Shown: positions 53,169-63,329 of the stretch, one piece after another
Layout of the letters: the number at the start of each line of letters is the position of its first letter
Numbering within the stretch: the first letter of the stretch is position 1
From: Olivibacter sp. SDN3
Lineage (GTDB): Bacteria; Bacteroidota; Bacteroidia; Sphingobacteriales; Sphingobacteriaceae
Reading direction: 5' to 3'
Length of the DNA: 64,000 nt
NCBI RefSeq assembly: GCF_014334135.1
Contig: NZ_CP060497.1
Coordinates: 1,240,001 to 1,304,000 of the forward strand
Made by a program: the position numbers and the translations under genes
Notes under the pieces: model-generated
Told to the model about the DNA's origin: nothing
Seen by the model: the letters and a program-made list of their open reading frames with translations, nothing else
The model's database searches: none

Positions 53169-55559
53169 ATGCTCAAAAATTATTTTAAGATCGCTTGGCG
53201 GAACATTCATGGCCATAAAACTTATGCTTTTATCAACATATTCGGTCTCACGCTGGGTATCGCCTGTGCACTGGTGATTTTTGCGGTAGTTCGCTATCAT
53301 TTTAGCTTCGACAATTTTCATCTGAGTAAAGATCGTATCTACCGCGTGGTTACGGAATTAAAGGATGAAAGTACCAGCCGATATGCTTTGGTGCCCCGTC
53401 CTTTGGGAAAAGCTATTCGCGAAGATTTTAGTTTTGTTGGACATAGCGCCCGCCTCGTTACCGCACCGCAGGCAACTGTTTCTTTCCCCGAACTTTCTGA
53501 GGACGAAAAATTCATCGAAGAGACTGGCATCGCCTTTACCGAGCCTGGCTTTTTTTCCATCTTCCATTTCCCCTTTTTGCAAGGTGACCAAAAAGCGGTC
53601 CTTCAACAGCCCAATGAAGTACTCATTACCGAAAGCATTGCTAAAAAATATTTTGGAAGCACCAATCCCATGGGAAAAACCCTCCGGGTGGGTGCAGCGG
53701 CCAATCAAGCAGATTACACGATTAAAGGCATATTAAAGGATTTCCCAGCGAATACAGATATCAAACAGGAGATTTTCCTTTCTTATCATGCGTTAGCAAA
53801 TGGCCCATTGGAGAGCGTTTGGAAGGGTTTACCGGCCGGCAGCGTGTGTTACTTAGCGCTAAAGGAAGGTGTAAATGAATTAACTGCCCAAGAACAACTG
53901 CGGTCGCTCTCCAGCAAATATTATGAAGGTAAGGATGTTGACGTCTGGAACTTCCATCTGCAGCCACTTGCTGATGTACATTTTAATCCGGATTACGACG
54001 GCGTTGTCAATAAAAGCTACCTATACACCTTACTTGCAATAGCGTTCTTACTCCTCGCTACTGCAAGTGTCAATTTTATCAATTTAGCAACGGCTCAAGC
54101 CATTACCCGCTCAAAAGAAATTGGCGTACGTAAAGTGTTGGGAAGTAAACCAAAGCAGCTTTTTTGGCAATTTATTTCCGAAACGGCCATCATTGTTGGC
54201 ATAGCCACATTGTTGGCCATCACCCTCGCCTTTCTCGTCCTCCCGGCCATCAACCAACTCTTGCAAGCCAATATCCCACTGCAATTACTGCACTGGCATT
54301 CTTTACTTTTCCTAGCACTGCTTTTTTTGTTGACCACTTTGCTGTCTGGATTTTATCCCGGACTTGTTCTCGCCGGCTTCCGGCCCATCAAAGCCCTGCA
54401 AGGCAAAATTACACAAAAAGACATTGGAGGTTTTCCCTTACGTCGCCTATTGGTGGTAGGTCAGTTTGCCATCTCACAAATATTAATTATTGGCACCTTG
54501 GTTATTGCCAACCAGATCCGCTATGCACAACAGACCGACTTAGGCTTCAATAAGGAAGCAATCGTTTCGCTTCCTCTTCCTGAAAGTGCTAATCTTAACA
54601 AGAAGAAAGTGCTTCGTGAACGATTAGCATCCATCCCTGGTGTGGAGAGCGCGTCATTGAATTTCCAGGCCCCAGCTTCTGCTGCCAATGGCATCGGCAG
54701 CTTAAAGTACCACAATAACCCGGAGGAAGAAAAATGGAATATCAACATGAAATTTGCGGACGACCAGTATCTGGCTACCTTCGGTATTAAGCTCCTTGCA
54801 GGAAGAAACCTCTTCCCCGCTGATAGCGTCAACGAGTTTTTGGTGAATGAAACCTTCCTTAAAAAGCTAAACATCTCTTCGCCTGACGAAGCCCTGGGAA
54901 AAAAATTAGCGGTTAACGGTCAGAACTCTCGGGGGACAATTGTTGGAGTTGTCAAGGACTTTTATAACTATTCGCTACATACGGCAAAAGATCCGATCTG
55001 CATCATGTCTCTTACCGATTTATATGGTAACTGCTCTGTTAAGCTTAGCGGACAATCCTTTACAAAACAAATGGCGGCCATAGCCGAAATCTGGAAAGAA
55101 ACTTATCCTGACTTTGTTTATTCTTATCAATTTTTTGATGATTCTATCGCAGCGTTTTATGAGACGGAAAATGTGATGCTCAAACTTGTGCAGGGTTTTG
55201 GGCTTATCGCCATATTAATTGGCTGCTTTGGCCTGTATGGACTCATCTCTTTTATGGCCTTACAAAAAACAAAGGAAATCGGCGTACGGAAGGTTTTGGG
55301 TGCAAACCTATTGCGTATTTTATGGATCTTTGGTAAGGAGTTCAGCTTGCTGCTTTTGCTGGCCTTTTTACTGGCGGCGCCACTTGCTTGGTGGGCCATG
55401 AATATGTTTTTGCAGGATTATGCTTACCGTGTCCCAATAGGGGCCGATATCTTCTTATCTGCCATCCTGATTACGCTCTTAATTGCAATTCTTACCGTTG
55501 GCTATCGATCGATAAGTGCCGCATTGGCAAACCCTGTGGATAGTTTAAGAAATGAATGA
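53169..55559 (+). CDS. ABC3-type permease, 796 aa (first gene of run C)
   Basis: Double FtsX/MacB permease with N-terminus MLKNYFKIAWRNIHGHK. The coupling motifs are EIGVRKVLGSK near residue 310 and EIGVRKVLGAN near 699. The segment after the second is ILWIFGKEFSLL, not the LLSKDF of most paralogues. The tail is ANPVDSLRNE. It is followed after 59 bp by the permease at 55619. Upstream lie operator copy C, a permease fossil and a hairpin. Confidence 0.93.
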   Translation: MLKNYFKIAWRNIHGHKTYAFINIFGLTLGIACALVIFAVVRYHFSFDNFHLSKDRIYRVVTELKDESTSRYALVPRPLGKAIREDFSFVGHSARLVTAPQATVSFPELSEDEKFIEETGIAFTEPGFFSIFHFPFLQGDQKAVLQQPNEVLITESIAKKYFGSTNPMGKTLRVGAAANQADYTIKGILKDFPANTDIKQEIFLSYHALANGPLESVWKGLPAGSVCYLALKEGVNELTAQEQLRSLSSKYYEGKDVDVWNFHLQPLADVHFNPDYDGVVNKSYLYTLLAIAFLLLATASVNFINLATAQAITRSKEIGVRKVLGSKPKQLFWQFISETAIIVGIATLLAITLAFLVLPAINQLLQANIPLQLLHWHSLLFLALLFLLTTLLSGFYPGLVLAGFRPIKALQGKITQKDIGGFPLRRLLVVGQFAISQILIIGTLVIANQIRYAQQTDLGFNKEAIVSLPLPESANLNKKKVLRERLASIPGVESASLNFQAPASAANGIGSLKYHNNPEEEKWNINMKFADDQYLATFGIKLLAGRNLFPADSVNEFLVNETFLKKLNISSPDEALGKKLAVNGQNSRGTIVGVVKDFYNYSLHTAKDPICIMSLTDLYGNCSVKLSGQSFTKQMAAIAEIWKETYPDFVYSYQFFDDSIAAFYETENVMLKLVQGFGLIAILIGCFGLYGLISFMALQKTKEIGVRKVLGANLLRILWIFGKEFSLLLLLAFLLAAPLAWWAMNMFLQDYAYRVPIGADIFLSAILITLLIAILTVGYRSISAALANPVDSLRNE

Positions 55560-55618
55560 CGGGTTTGGAAAGTGAAAGAATCATAATAGCCGGAGCGGCC
55601 TTTTAAAAACAGACAACT

Positions 55619-58015
55619 ATGTTTAGGAATTACATCAAGATCGCTTGGCGGAAGCTGCACAGCCAGCAATCACAAACTGTTATCAATATCATTGGTTTAT
55701 CTATCGGCATCGCCACCACTTTACTTATCGGTCTTTGGGTATGGGATGAACTTTCCTTTGATAAGCAAAATTCCAATTATGAGCACATCGCAAAGGTAGT
55801 ACTCCACACCCAACAGCAGAATGAACTTCAGACATCTACCTTGGTTGCTGCACCACTAGCAGAGGGCTTAAGGGCAACTTTTAAGGATGAATTCCAATCG
55901 ATTGCCTTAGCTCGTGTGGCAGGTGAGCATGTGCTGCGTTTTGATGAGCAGATCCTAAGGGCGACAGGTAAATTTATTGAAGCAGATGGAACAACGATCT
56001 TACCATTGGAAATGCGGGACGGCAGTCGCGACGGACTTCGTAGACCAAACAACATTATGCTTTCTGAAAGTATGGCAAGGGCAATGTTTGGCGAAGTAGA
56101 CCCCATCGGAAAGGTAATCAAAATTGACGATGCTATGCTGGCATCCGTCAGTGGTATTTATAAAGACTTTCCCAGTAATTCTAGCTTTCACGACGTCCAA
56201 TACCTCCTTCCATGGAGGCTTCTGACCGCTTCCAACGAAGATTTCAAACGATTGGAAACAAGTTGGGAGTTCAATTGGTTTGAAGTTTTTGTAGCTTTGA
56301 ATCCTTCAACAACTATGGAAAACGCATCAGCCAACATAAAACATTTCCAACAGCATGTGCTGAAAGACAATCTAGATCTTTCCGCTTACAAACCGATCTT
56401 AAGCCTCTATCCTATGGAGCAATGGCACTTGTACAATATGTGGGAAAACGGCAAGCCCGTGAGTGGACTACTCAAATTTGTCCGCCTTTTTGCCATCATT
56501 GGTCTCTTCGTTTTGATCTTAGCCGCTGTCAACTTCATTAACCTGAGCACTGCAGGCGCACAGAAACGGGCAAAAGAGGTAGGTGTAAGGAAAGCTATCG
56601 GTTCTAACCGGAAACAATTGATGCTCCAATTTTTTTGCGAATCCATTCTGGTTACTTGTTTAGCCTATGTGCTTGCATGGGTATTTATTTTCCTGGCATT
56701 ACCTTATTTTAATTCCTTTACCGAAAAGTCATTGAAATTGCCGTTGGATAACTTGAATTTCCATTTGATGGGAATAGCAGTGGTGATGCTCGTAGCTACA
56801 CTGGCAGGGGCCTATCCAGCGGTATTCCTTTCTTCATTTTCACCTATTAACACCTTAAGAAAGGTGCAGCCTCCCAAACGAAATGGATTATCATTACGTC
56901 AAGGTTTAGTTGTTTTTCAATTTACGGTCACAGCTGTGCTCATGATGGCAACCTATGTTATCTATCAGCAAATCAACTATGCTAAAAACCGGCCGGTAGG
57001 ATATCAGCAAAATGACTTGATCAGTTTTCATCTGAACAAATTTAACGGAACAAATGAAGCCTTACATCATGATCTATTGGCTACAGGTGTTCTTACGTCG
57101 ACGTGCCAGGCCACAAGCCCGGCAACAGACGTCTGGTCGCATACCTCCGATTTTCATTGGGAAGGAAAAGATGCAGGCCTCAAAGATGATTTTTCTTTGC
57201 TAGCGGTATCCCCGGGTTATGGCGAAACATTGGGCTGGCAAATAGTGGCGGGTAGAGACTTCTCTAAAGATTTTTTAAGCGACTCCCTGGGAATTATCAT
57301 CAACGAGAGCGCGGTTAAATATATGGGAATCAGAGAGCCCATTGGGAAGACTGTACAATGGAAAGATGAAACTTTTAATAACGGAACCTATACTATTATT
57401 GGCGTGGTAAAAGACATGGTGATGCAATCGCCTTACGAACCTGTAAATCAAACCATTTACTTCATGCAACCCGCAGCTAATTTTCTTATTGCCCGTTTAA
57501 AACCGGGCGTTCCGGTTCGGAACGCCTTGCAAAAAATCAAGACTGTATTCCGTCGGCATTTACCAAATGAAACCTTCGATGTGCGGTTTGTGCAGGAGGA
57601 GTTTGACCATAAATTTTCCTTTGAAGAAAAGGTTGGTAACCTGGCGTTCATTTTTACTTTACTTACATTATTCATCAGCTGTCTAGGTGTCCACGGACTT
57701 ATAACGCTACTTACCCTTCAACGTGCAAAGGAGATTGGTATCCGTAAAGTGTTAGGTGCCACCGTCGCCCAAGTGTTGACCCTACTATCAAAAGATTTCA
57801 TTAAACTTGTGATAATTGCAGTACTTATCGCATCACCCATCGCTTGGTGGGCCATAAAAAAATGGTTAGAAGACTTTACCTATCGTATAGAATTTCAGTG
57901 GTGGGTCTTTGCCTTAACGGGATTTGCGGCGCTGAGCACGACTTTACTGACCATCACCTTTCAAGCCGTTAAAGCAGCGATGAAAAAACCTGTGGATAGT
58001 CTAGGTGATGAATAA
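55619..58015 (+). CDS. ABC3-type permease, 798 aa (second gene of run C)
   Basis: Belongs to the subtype of the genes at 11319 and 37724 (LIGLWVWDELSFDKQ at the N-terminus, QSPYEPVNQTIYF in domain 2). The coupling motifs are EVGVRKAIGSN near residue 314 and EIGIRKVLGAT near 700. Its tail, KKPVDSLGDE, is the most divergent of all, with AN replaced by KK and R by G. It ends run C. Operator copy D begins about 160 bp downstream. Confidence 0.93.
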   Translation: MFRNYIKIAWRKLHSQQSQTVINIIGLSIGIATTLLIGLWVWDELSFDKQNSNYEHIAKVVLHTQQQNELQTSTLVAAPLAEGLRATFKDEFQSIALARVAGEHVLRFDEQILRATGKFIEADGTTILPLEMRDGSRDGLRRPNNIMLSESMARAMFGEVDPIGKVIKIDDAMLASVSGIYKDFPSNSSFHDVQYLLPWRLLTASNEDFKRLETSWEFNWFEVFVALNPSTTMENASANIKHFQQHVLKDNLDLSAYKPILSLYPMEQWHLYNMWENGKPVSGLLKFVRLFAIIGLFVLILAAVNFINLSTAGAQKRAKEVGVRKAIGSNRKQLMLQFFCESILVTCLAYVLAWVFIFLALPYFNSFTEKSLKLPLDNLNFHLMGIAVVMLVATLAGAYPAVFLSSFSPINTLRKVQPPKRNGLSLRQGLVVFQFTVTAVLMMATYVIYQQINYAKNRPVGYQQNDLISFHLNKFNGTNEALHHDLLATGVLTSTCQATSPATDVWSHTSDFHWEGKDAGLKDDFSLLAVSPGYGETLGWQIVAGRDFSKDFLSDSLGIIINESAVKYMGIREPIGKTVQWKDETFNNGTYTIIGVVKDMVMQSPYEPVNQTIYFMQPAANFLIARLKPGVPVRNALQKIKTVFRRHLPNETFDVRFVQEEFDHKFSFEEKVGNLAFIFTLLTLFISCLGVHGLITLLTLQRAKEIGIRKVLGATVAQVLTLLSKDFIKLVIIAVLIASPIAWWAIKKWLEDFTYRIEFQWWVFALTGFAALSTTLLTITFQAVKAAMKKPVDSLGDE

Positions 58016-58173
58016 TGAAGATTTGATTATCCGCCGTAAGGGGATACGTGTATATAAGATACCCCTATTCGAAGCAGATAGAATTCGGATATCGCCTTAA
58101 TGGGATAAGGACTAAATAATTCCGAACACGCTTCACCATGATATTAATAAAATTCGCTAAAGCTTCGCAACAC
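58016..58173. other. Start of the intergenic region before permease run D
   Basis: First part of a 349-bp gap (58016-58364). A weak AGGGG...CCCCT stem at 58039-58066 could be the end of run C but has no T-run. The rest of the gap contains operator copy D and a candidate promoter. Confidence 0.4.
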
Positions 58174-58210
58174 TGTTCGTTTCCGAACACCTGTTGTGCA
58201 CTATCGAACA
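58174..58210. promoter_or_regulatory. Paired 16-bp palindromes, copy D
   Basis: TGTTCGTTTCCGAACA at 58174-58189 is perfect in both arms. TGTGCACTATCGAACA at 58195-58210 matches 10 of 12. Starts are 21 bp apart. The pair ends 155 bp before the permease start at 58365. Confidence 0.75.
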
Positions 58211-58265
58211 TGCACAATAATAGCGCACCGATCAACTAGCTATTTTTCAATAGCTTACATTTTTT

Positions 58266-58279
58266 GGTGTCATTTGTGC
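58266..58279 (+). promoter_or_regulatory. Best candidate sigma-54 promoter (run D)
   Basis: TTGGTGTC (GG at 58266-58267) and TGTGCC (GC at 58278-58279) have the exact GG-N10-GC spacing, 56 bp past operator copy D. It is the only copy with both invariant dinucleotides at the common offset. Transcription would start near 58291, a leader of about 74 nt. Confidence 0.5.
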
Positions 58280-58364
58280 CTAATTTGGCATGATTGGTTA
58301 TAATTGTAGGCTTCGAGCAGGAGGTACCCCTGCTTTTAGCCATTTTATCCAAAGCTACTTTGCT

Positions 58365-60779
58365 ATGTTAAAGAATTATTTCAAAATTGCCTGGCGCAAT
58401 TTGCTTAAATATAAATTCCATACGTTTATCAACGTGCTGGGCCTTGCCTGTGGTATAAGCTTTGCTCTGGCCATTGGTGCTTATATCTGGCAAGAATCAA
58501 CCTTTGATAGAAAACTAAAAAATCTTTCCAATCAATATGTATTACAAAGCGATTGGAAAAGTCCTGAAATGGGCATGCCTATTACGACAATTGGCGCACT
58601 ACCAAAAGCACTCAAAGAAGAATATCCGGATTTAGTCCGCAACTATTATCGTTTTGATGGCATTACTTGTATTTTATCACATGGCGACCAAATTTTTAGC
58701 GAGGGAGCTGCTTTGGGAGACAGCACACTTTTAAGCATGTACAACCTCCCCTTGTTATCCGGAAATGCAGGCACAGCTTTAAAAGATCCTTTTTCCGTAG
58801 TGATAACAGATGATATTGCTTTAAAATATTTCGGGACAACAGATGTACTAGGCCAGCAGCTAGACATCAAAAATTTTAACGGAGAAAAACACCCGTTTAC
58901 GGTAACGGCAGTATTAGATAAAATGCCGGCCAATTCTGTTGCTAATCTCAATGAAGCGTTAAACCATAAAATATTTTTATCTGCTGAGGCCGTTGACTTT
59001 TTTAGCCGGGATTTAGACAATTGGCAAAACGCTTTTATCGTTGGTTACCTAGAGCTACAGCCAGATATAACAGCAGCAATGCTAACACAGCCGATAGTGG
59101 ATTTATTAAAGAAACACACTGATGAAACGATTGTGAGTAACCTTACACCGATATTAAGCCCTTTAGCGAACTACCACCTCAAAAAAGACAATGGCCTTAT
59201 AGAGAAAATGCTGTATACGTTAGGCCTTATTGCTAGTTTTATATTGTTCATGGCCATTATCAATTTTGTGAATATGAGCATTAATAGCTCCACTTCCCGA
59301 TTGAAAGAGATAGGTGTCAGAAAAGTAATGGGCAGTAGCCGGAAGCAACTCAGTATCCAGTTTTTAGGTGAATCCATTTTGATGGTATGCTTCGCTTTTT
59401 TCATTGCTTTATTTTTATACCCTTTTTTATCACCTATTTTTTCTAATGTCTTAGGGCAAGAATTACCAAAAATTTATGCTTTCCCTTCATCGGTATGGTT
59501 ATGTCTCGCCCTTGCATGCCTATTGATTGGACTCTTGTCGGGCCTATATCCGGCGCTTCGCCTATCGGGGCTACAAACCATAAGCTCCGTTAAAGGAAAA
59601 ATTCCACATAATTTAGGAAATGCTACCTTCCTGCGTTCACTAGTGGGCTTTCAATTCGTTATTGCCCTTGGCGTGTTCATGGCGGCGGGAATTATTTCCC
59701 AGCAGGTTTCTTTGTTCTTTAGTAATAATTTAGGCTATGATAAAGAATCTTTGATTACTGTGAAAGTTCCTCGCGACTGGTCGGAAGCTGGTTTAAGCCA
59801 TATGAAATCCATACAGCAATCATTAAACAACCTTCCGCAAATTGAAAACAGCAGTTTATCTTACGATGTACCCGGAGGGCAAGGTTTAATGTCTTCGGGC
59901 GTGCAAAACATTGCAAAACAGACCGGGATTGGCGTTCAGGAAATCTCCACACAATACATTCGTGCCGACACCGTATTTGCAACGACCTATAAAATTCCAA
60001 TGCTGGCCGGGAAATTCCTAGATGAACAGATCAACCCTGATTTAGCAAAAATCGTTATCAATGAAAGTGCTTCAAAACTGTTGGGGTTCCAAAATCCCAC
60101 CGATGCGCTTAACCAAAGGGTATACCTAAAACCCAGTGATTTCCCCGCTGTAATTGTTGGGGTAAGCAAAGATTTTTATGCTTCCTCCATGCGAGATCCT
60201 TTGCGTCCAGTAATATGGACGAACATTAAAGCAGATAATATTTTCCGTTTTTTCAGTATCCGCTTAAGTCCAGGCAATGTAGGGCAAAATCTAACACATT
60301 TAGAAAATGAATGGAAAAAGCTGCTTCCAGACGCTCCTTTTGAGTATCAATTTATGGATGATAATATCAATAATCTTTACACAACGGAGCTACAGTTAAA
60401 AAACGCCGCGTATGTAGCCACTATATTAGCTGCCGTTATTGTGTTTTTAGGCATTGTAGGTTTAGTATCTTTAAATGTACAAAAGCGTAAAAAAGAAATA
60501 GGTATCCGAAAAGTGTTGGGGTCTTCGGTAAGCGGAATTATATCCTTGTTCATGAAAGATCTGCTGGTTACCTTTACAATAGCTATTGTTATCGCTTGCC
60601 CGTTGGTACACCTATTCATTAGTCGATGGCTACAAAATTACAGTATGCAAGTTAAGCTCAATCCCCTATTTTTTATGCTCCCTATTCTGCTTCTAGCGTT
60701 TATTGCCGTTAGTATCGTTAGCTTGCAAACTTTTAAAACAGCTCGTTCGAATCCGGTAAATAGTTTAAGAGATGAATAG
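58365..60779 (+). CDS. ABC3-type permease, 804 aa (first gene of run D)
   Basis: Double FtsX/MacB permease starting MLKNYFKIAWRNLLKYK at 58365. An in-frame ATG at 58290 would add 25 residues unlike the family and falls at the predicted transcription start, so I reject it. The coupling motifs are EIGVRKVMGSS near residue 308 and EIGIRKVLGSS near 704. The segment after the second motif (IISLFMKDLLVT) and the last helices are divergent. The tail is SNPVNSLRDE. It precedes the permease at 60835 by 55 bp. Confidence 0.92.
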   Translation: MLKNYFKIAWRNLLKYKFHTFINVLGLACGISFALAIGAYIWQESTFDRKLKNLSNQYVLQSDWKSPEMGMPITTIGALPKALKEEYPDLVRNYYRFDGITCILSHGDQIFSEGAALGDSTLLSMYNLPLLSGNAGTALKDPFSVVITDDIALKYFGTTDVLGQQLDIKNFNGEKHPFTVTAVLDKMPANSVANLNEALNHKIFLSAEAVDFFSRDLDNWQNAFIVGYLELQPDITAAMLTQPIVDLLKKHTDETIVSNLTPILSPLANYHLKKDNGLIEKMLYTLGLIASFILFMAIINFVNMSINSSTSRLKEIGVRKVMGSSRKQLSIQFLGESILMVCFAFFIALFLYPFLSPIFSNVLGQELPKIYAFPSSVWLCLALACLLIGLLSGLYPALRLSGLQTISSVKGKIPHNLGNATFLRSLVGFQFVIALGVFMAAGIISQQVSLFFSNNLGYDKESLITVKVPRDWSEAGLSHMKSIQQSLNNLPQIENSSLSYDVPGGQGLMSSGVQNIAKQTGIGVQEISTQYIRADTVFATTYKIPMLAGKFLDEQINPDLAKIVINESASKLLGFQNPTDALNQRVYLKPSDFPAVIVGVSKDFYASSMRDPLRPVIWTNIKADNIFRFFSIRLSPGNVGQNLTHLENEWKKLLPDAPFEYQFMDDNINNLYTTELQLKNAAYVATILAAVIVFLGIVGLVSLNVQKRKKEIGIRKVLGSSVSGIISLFMKDLLVTFTIAIVIACPLVHLFISRWLQNYSMQVKLNPLFFMLPILLLAFIAVSIVSLQTFKTARSNPVNSLRDE

Positions 60780-60834
60780 AAGGAAATTGACTTTAAGACT
60801 TAGCAAGAAGTTTTAATCCTGTGAAAAATAAAAT

Positions 60835-63225
60835 ATGAACACCAATAACCTAAAGATCGCCTGGAGAGCAGCTTGGAAAACCAAGCTGTTCACTTCGCTG
60901 AACATTCTTGGTTTGGCCATCGGTTTTGCGGGGTTTATATTAGCCTATGCATATATCAACAGAGAAAACAGCTATGATGCCTGGAATGAGAATTATGAAA
61001 ACATTTACTTGGTAGGCTTGGAGGAACAGGGAAAAGCGACCGATCTTACACCGGCTGCTCTTGGATCGGCCATAAAATCGACAATACCCGAGGTAGAAGA
61101 GATGGGACGCATTGGGAGGGCACCATTTGAAGTCCCTTTTATTTCCAATAACGACGTATTCTATATTAAAAATTGGCTGGGAGCCGACCGCAGTATTGCG
61201 AAAATGTTCGCAATAAGCGTAGATGGTTTATCTATTAGTAAGTCAACAGAAAAAAAACTGGGCATCCTTTCTCCCCAAGCCGGAAAAAAGCTTTTCCCTC
61301 AAGAAAAACAAGCGGCTTTTTCTGCAGCGAAACCACTAGCTTTGATGAATGAGGAAAGCGGCATCTATGAAAACGTTTTTGGCATCAGTAAGGAAAGACC
61401 GCTGTCTAACCTTGAATACGATTATATTGGTTTTGTAGATGACCTTGGTGAAGCACACCGCGACGGGGGCATGAATGCTTTTCAAACCTATATCGTAGTT
61501 AAGCAGGGTACCGACATAGACGCCTTACGCACGAAGATAAATGCGCTTTATCAACAAAACATTGCCAACGAACAAGAGACCATTAATTCTTCTCGCGCGG
61601 TATCCACCATTTACCTCGATCCACTTAAAAACCTACACTTAAAGCCTAAAAATGGCTCGGATACTGGGTATAAAATAACCCTCGCCTTAGGGATACTATC
61701 GTCTGTCATTTTATTATTGGCCTGTATCAATTTCGCTAATCTTATGCTTGTTCAGGCCCAAAGGCGCTCCAAGGAAATTGGCATCAAGAAGGTATTCGGT
61801 ATCAGTAGAAAAAGCCTTACTTATCAATTCCTTATAGAAGTTTTTGTGCAATGTTTAATAGCAGCTTGCATCGCTTGCTTCCTCACCGTACTCAGCTGGA
61901 ATACGATGACGCGTTTTTTCCACTATGACTTGTCATCTTTCGATTTCAACCACACGGTATGGTATCAGCTCGGTGGCGCAATACTGCTAACGACAATCAT
62001 CTCCGGCTTATATCCAGCTATTATATTATCAGGCTACCGCCCTATCTTCATCATTAAAGGGAGTTTACATAAGGGTCAGCAATCGCTGACCTCACGAAAT
62101 GTGCTTTTAGGCTTTCAATTTATTGTTGCATTTGTCTTTATCAGCACCATGCTGATCATTAACCGCCAAACGCAATTTATGAAAGAAAGTGATCGCGGAT
62201 TTGATGCTAGTCACGTTGTTCACATTAAGAATCTGGCGATCTTCAGTGAGTCTTCTCAATTCTCCAATGTTCGGGAGCGAATGAAAGCTATCCCGGGTGT
62301 ACAATCCGTAACTATCACCACGAATATCCCGGGTGGCATCGCACCAAATGACGAAGAATTTTCTTTTAAGGATAAATCTTACGCACTGAACCATTTGGGG
62401 GTAGATTTTGAATATTTCGAAACTTTAGGTATGGATGTAGTGGAAGGCAGAGTCTTTTCAACACAATTCCAATCGGATACCGCGCACGCCATTGTGCTTA
62501 ACGAACGCGCCGCAAAAAGCTTGGGCGTTGCACAACCATTGGGCGAGACGATGCGCATATGTGATCAGAGCTACAAGATAGTGGGAATAGTGAAGGATAG
62601 TAAAATGCTGGGTTTTGAACAATTAGTCAAACCTACGGCCTATACGCTTCAAACGAAATGCAGCTATCCTAATCACCCATTCAAAACTGAAATTTTAGCG
62701 AAACTGGAAGGCAACAAGGTCCGTACAGCCCTAAACGCTTTGGAAAAACAATGGTCAAGCATCAATACGTTAGATGGCAAATTCTTTAATTACGATTTTG
62801 TTGATCAGCGCTACGCCGCTTTATATGCTCAACAGGAACAATTACAACGAGCGTTTATGTCTTTTACGATCTTAATCATGCTGGTAGCGCTAATAGGCTT
62901 ATTTAGTATGTCAGCCTATGCTATTACCGTTCGTGAAAAAGAAGTAGGTATTCGCAAGGTGCTCGGGGCAAATGCGCACCAAATTTTGCTGTTATTGAAC
63001 AAACCTTTTATAAGATTGGTGACGATCGCTATCTTGATTGCAACTCCAATAGCATGGTGGGGAGCGAGCCAATGGTTGGATACCTTTGCTTATCGCATTG
63101 AACTGTCCTGGTGGATTTTTGCAGTCGGCGCCGCGTTAACTTTACTATTAGTTTTTATCACCGTAAGCTATCAAGCTTTTAAGGCAGCAATTGTAAATCC
63201 CGTAGACACATTGAGGAATGAATGA
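60835..63225 (+). CDS. ABC3-type permease, 796 aa (second gene of run D)
   Basis: Double FtsX/MacB permease with an unusual N-terminus, MNTNNLKIAWRAAWKTK (WRA in place of WRN). The first coupling motif, EIGIKKVFGIS (near residue 307), deviates at three positions. The second, EVGIRKVLGAN near 699, is normal but is followed by LLLNKPFIRL in place of LLSKDF. The tail is VNPVDTLRNE. It lies 104 bp upstream of the only LolD-like ATPase of the window, which makes it the most likely direct partner. Confidence 0.93.
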   Translation: MNTNNLKIAWRAAWKTKLFTSLNILGLAIGFAGFILAYAYINRENSYDAWNENYENIYLVGLEEQGKATDLTPAALGSAIKSTIPEVEEMGRIGRAPFEVPFISNNDVFYIKNWLGADRSIAKMFAISVDGLSISKSTEKKLGILSPQAGKKLFPQEKQAAFSAAKPLALMNEESGIYENVFGISKERPLSNLEYDYIGFVDDLGEAHRDGGMNAFQTYIVVKQGTDIDALRTKINALYQQNIANEQETINSSRAVSTIYLDPLKNLHLKPKNGSDTGYKITLALGILSSVILLLACINFANLMLVQAQRRSKEIGIKKVFGISRKSLTYQFLIEVFVQCLIAACIACFLTVLSWNTMTRFFHYDLSSFDFNHTVWYQLGGAILLTTIISGLYPAIILSGYRPIFIIKGSLHKGQQSLTSRNVLLGFQFIVAFVFISTMLIINRQTQFMKESDRGFDASHVVHIKNLAIFSESSQFSNVRERMKAIPGVQSVTITTNIPGGIAPNDEEFSFKDKSYALNHLGVDFEYFETLGMDVVEGRVFSTQFQSDTAHAIVLNERAAKSLGVAQPLGETMRICDQSYKIVGIVKDSKMLGFEQLVKPTAYTLQTKCSYPNHPFKTEILAKLEGNKVRTALNALEKQWSSINTLDGKFFNYDFVDQRYAALYAQQEQLQRAFMSFTILIMLVALIGLFSMSAYAITVREKEVGIRKVLGANAHQILLLLNKPFIRLVTIAILIATPIAWWGASQWLDTFAYRIELSWWIFAVGAALTLLLVFITVSYQAFKAAIVNPVDTLRNE

Positions 63226-63329
63226 TATGACGTGGACACTTCATTGAAGGCCCGCAGCATGCGACTTTGATACTAAAATAACCACAAAAAAACACTATAC
63301 TCGTAAAACAAAAAACACAAAAGAAAAAC

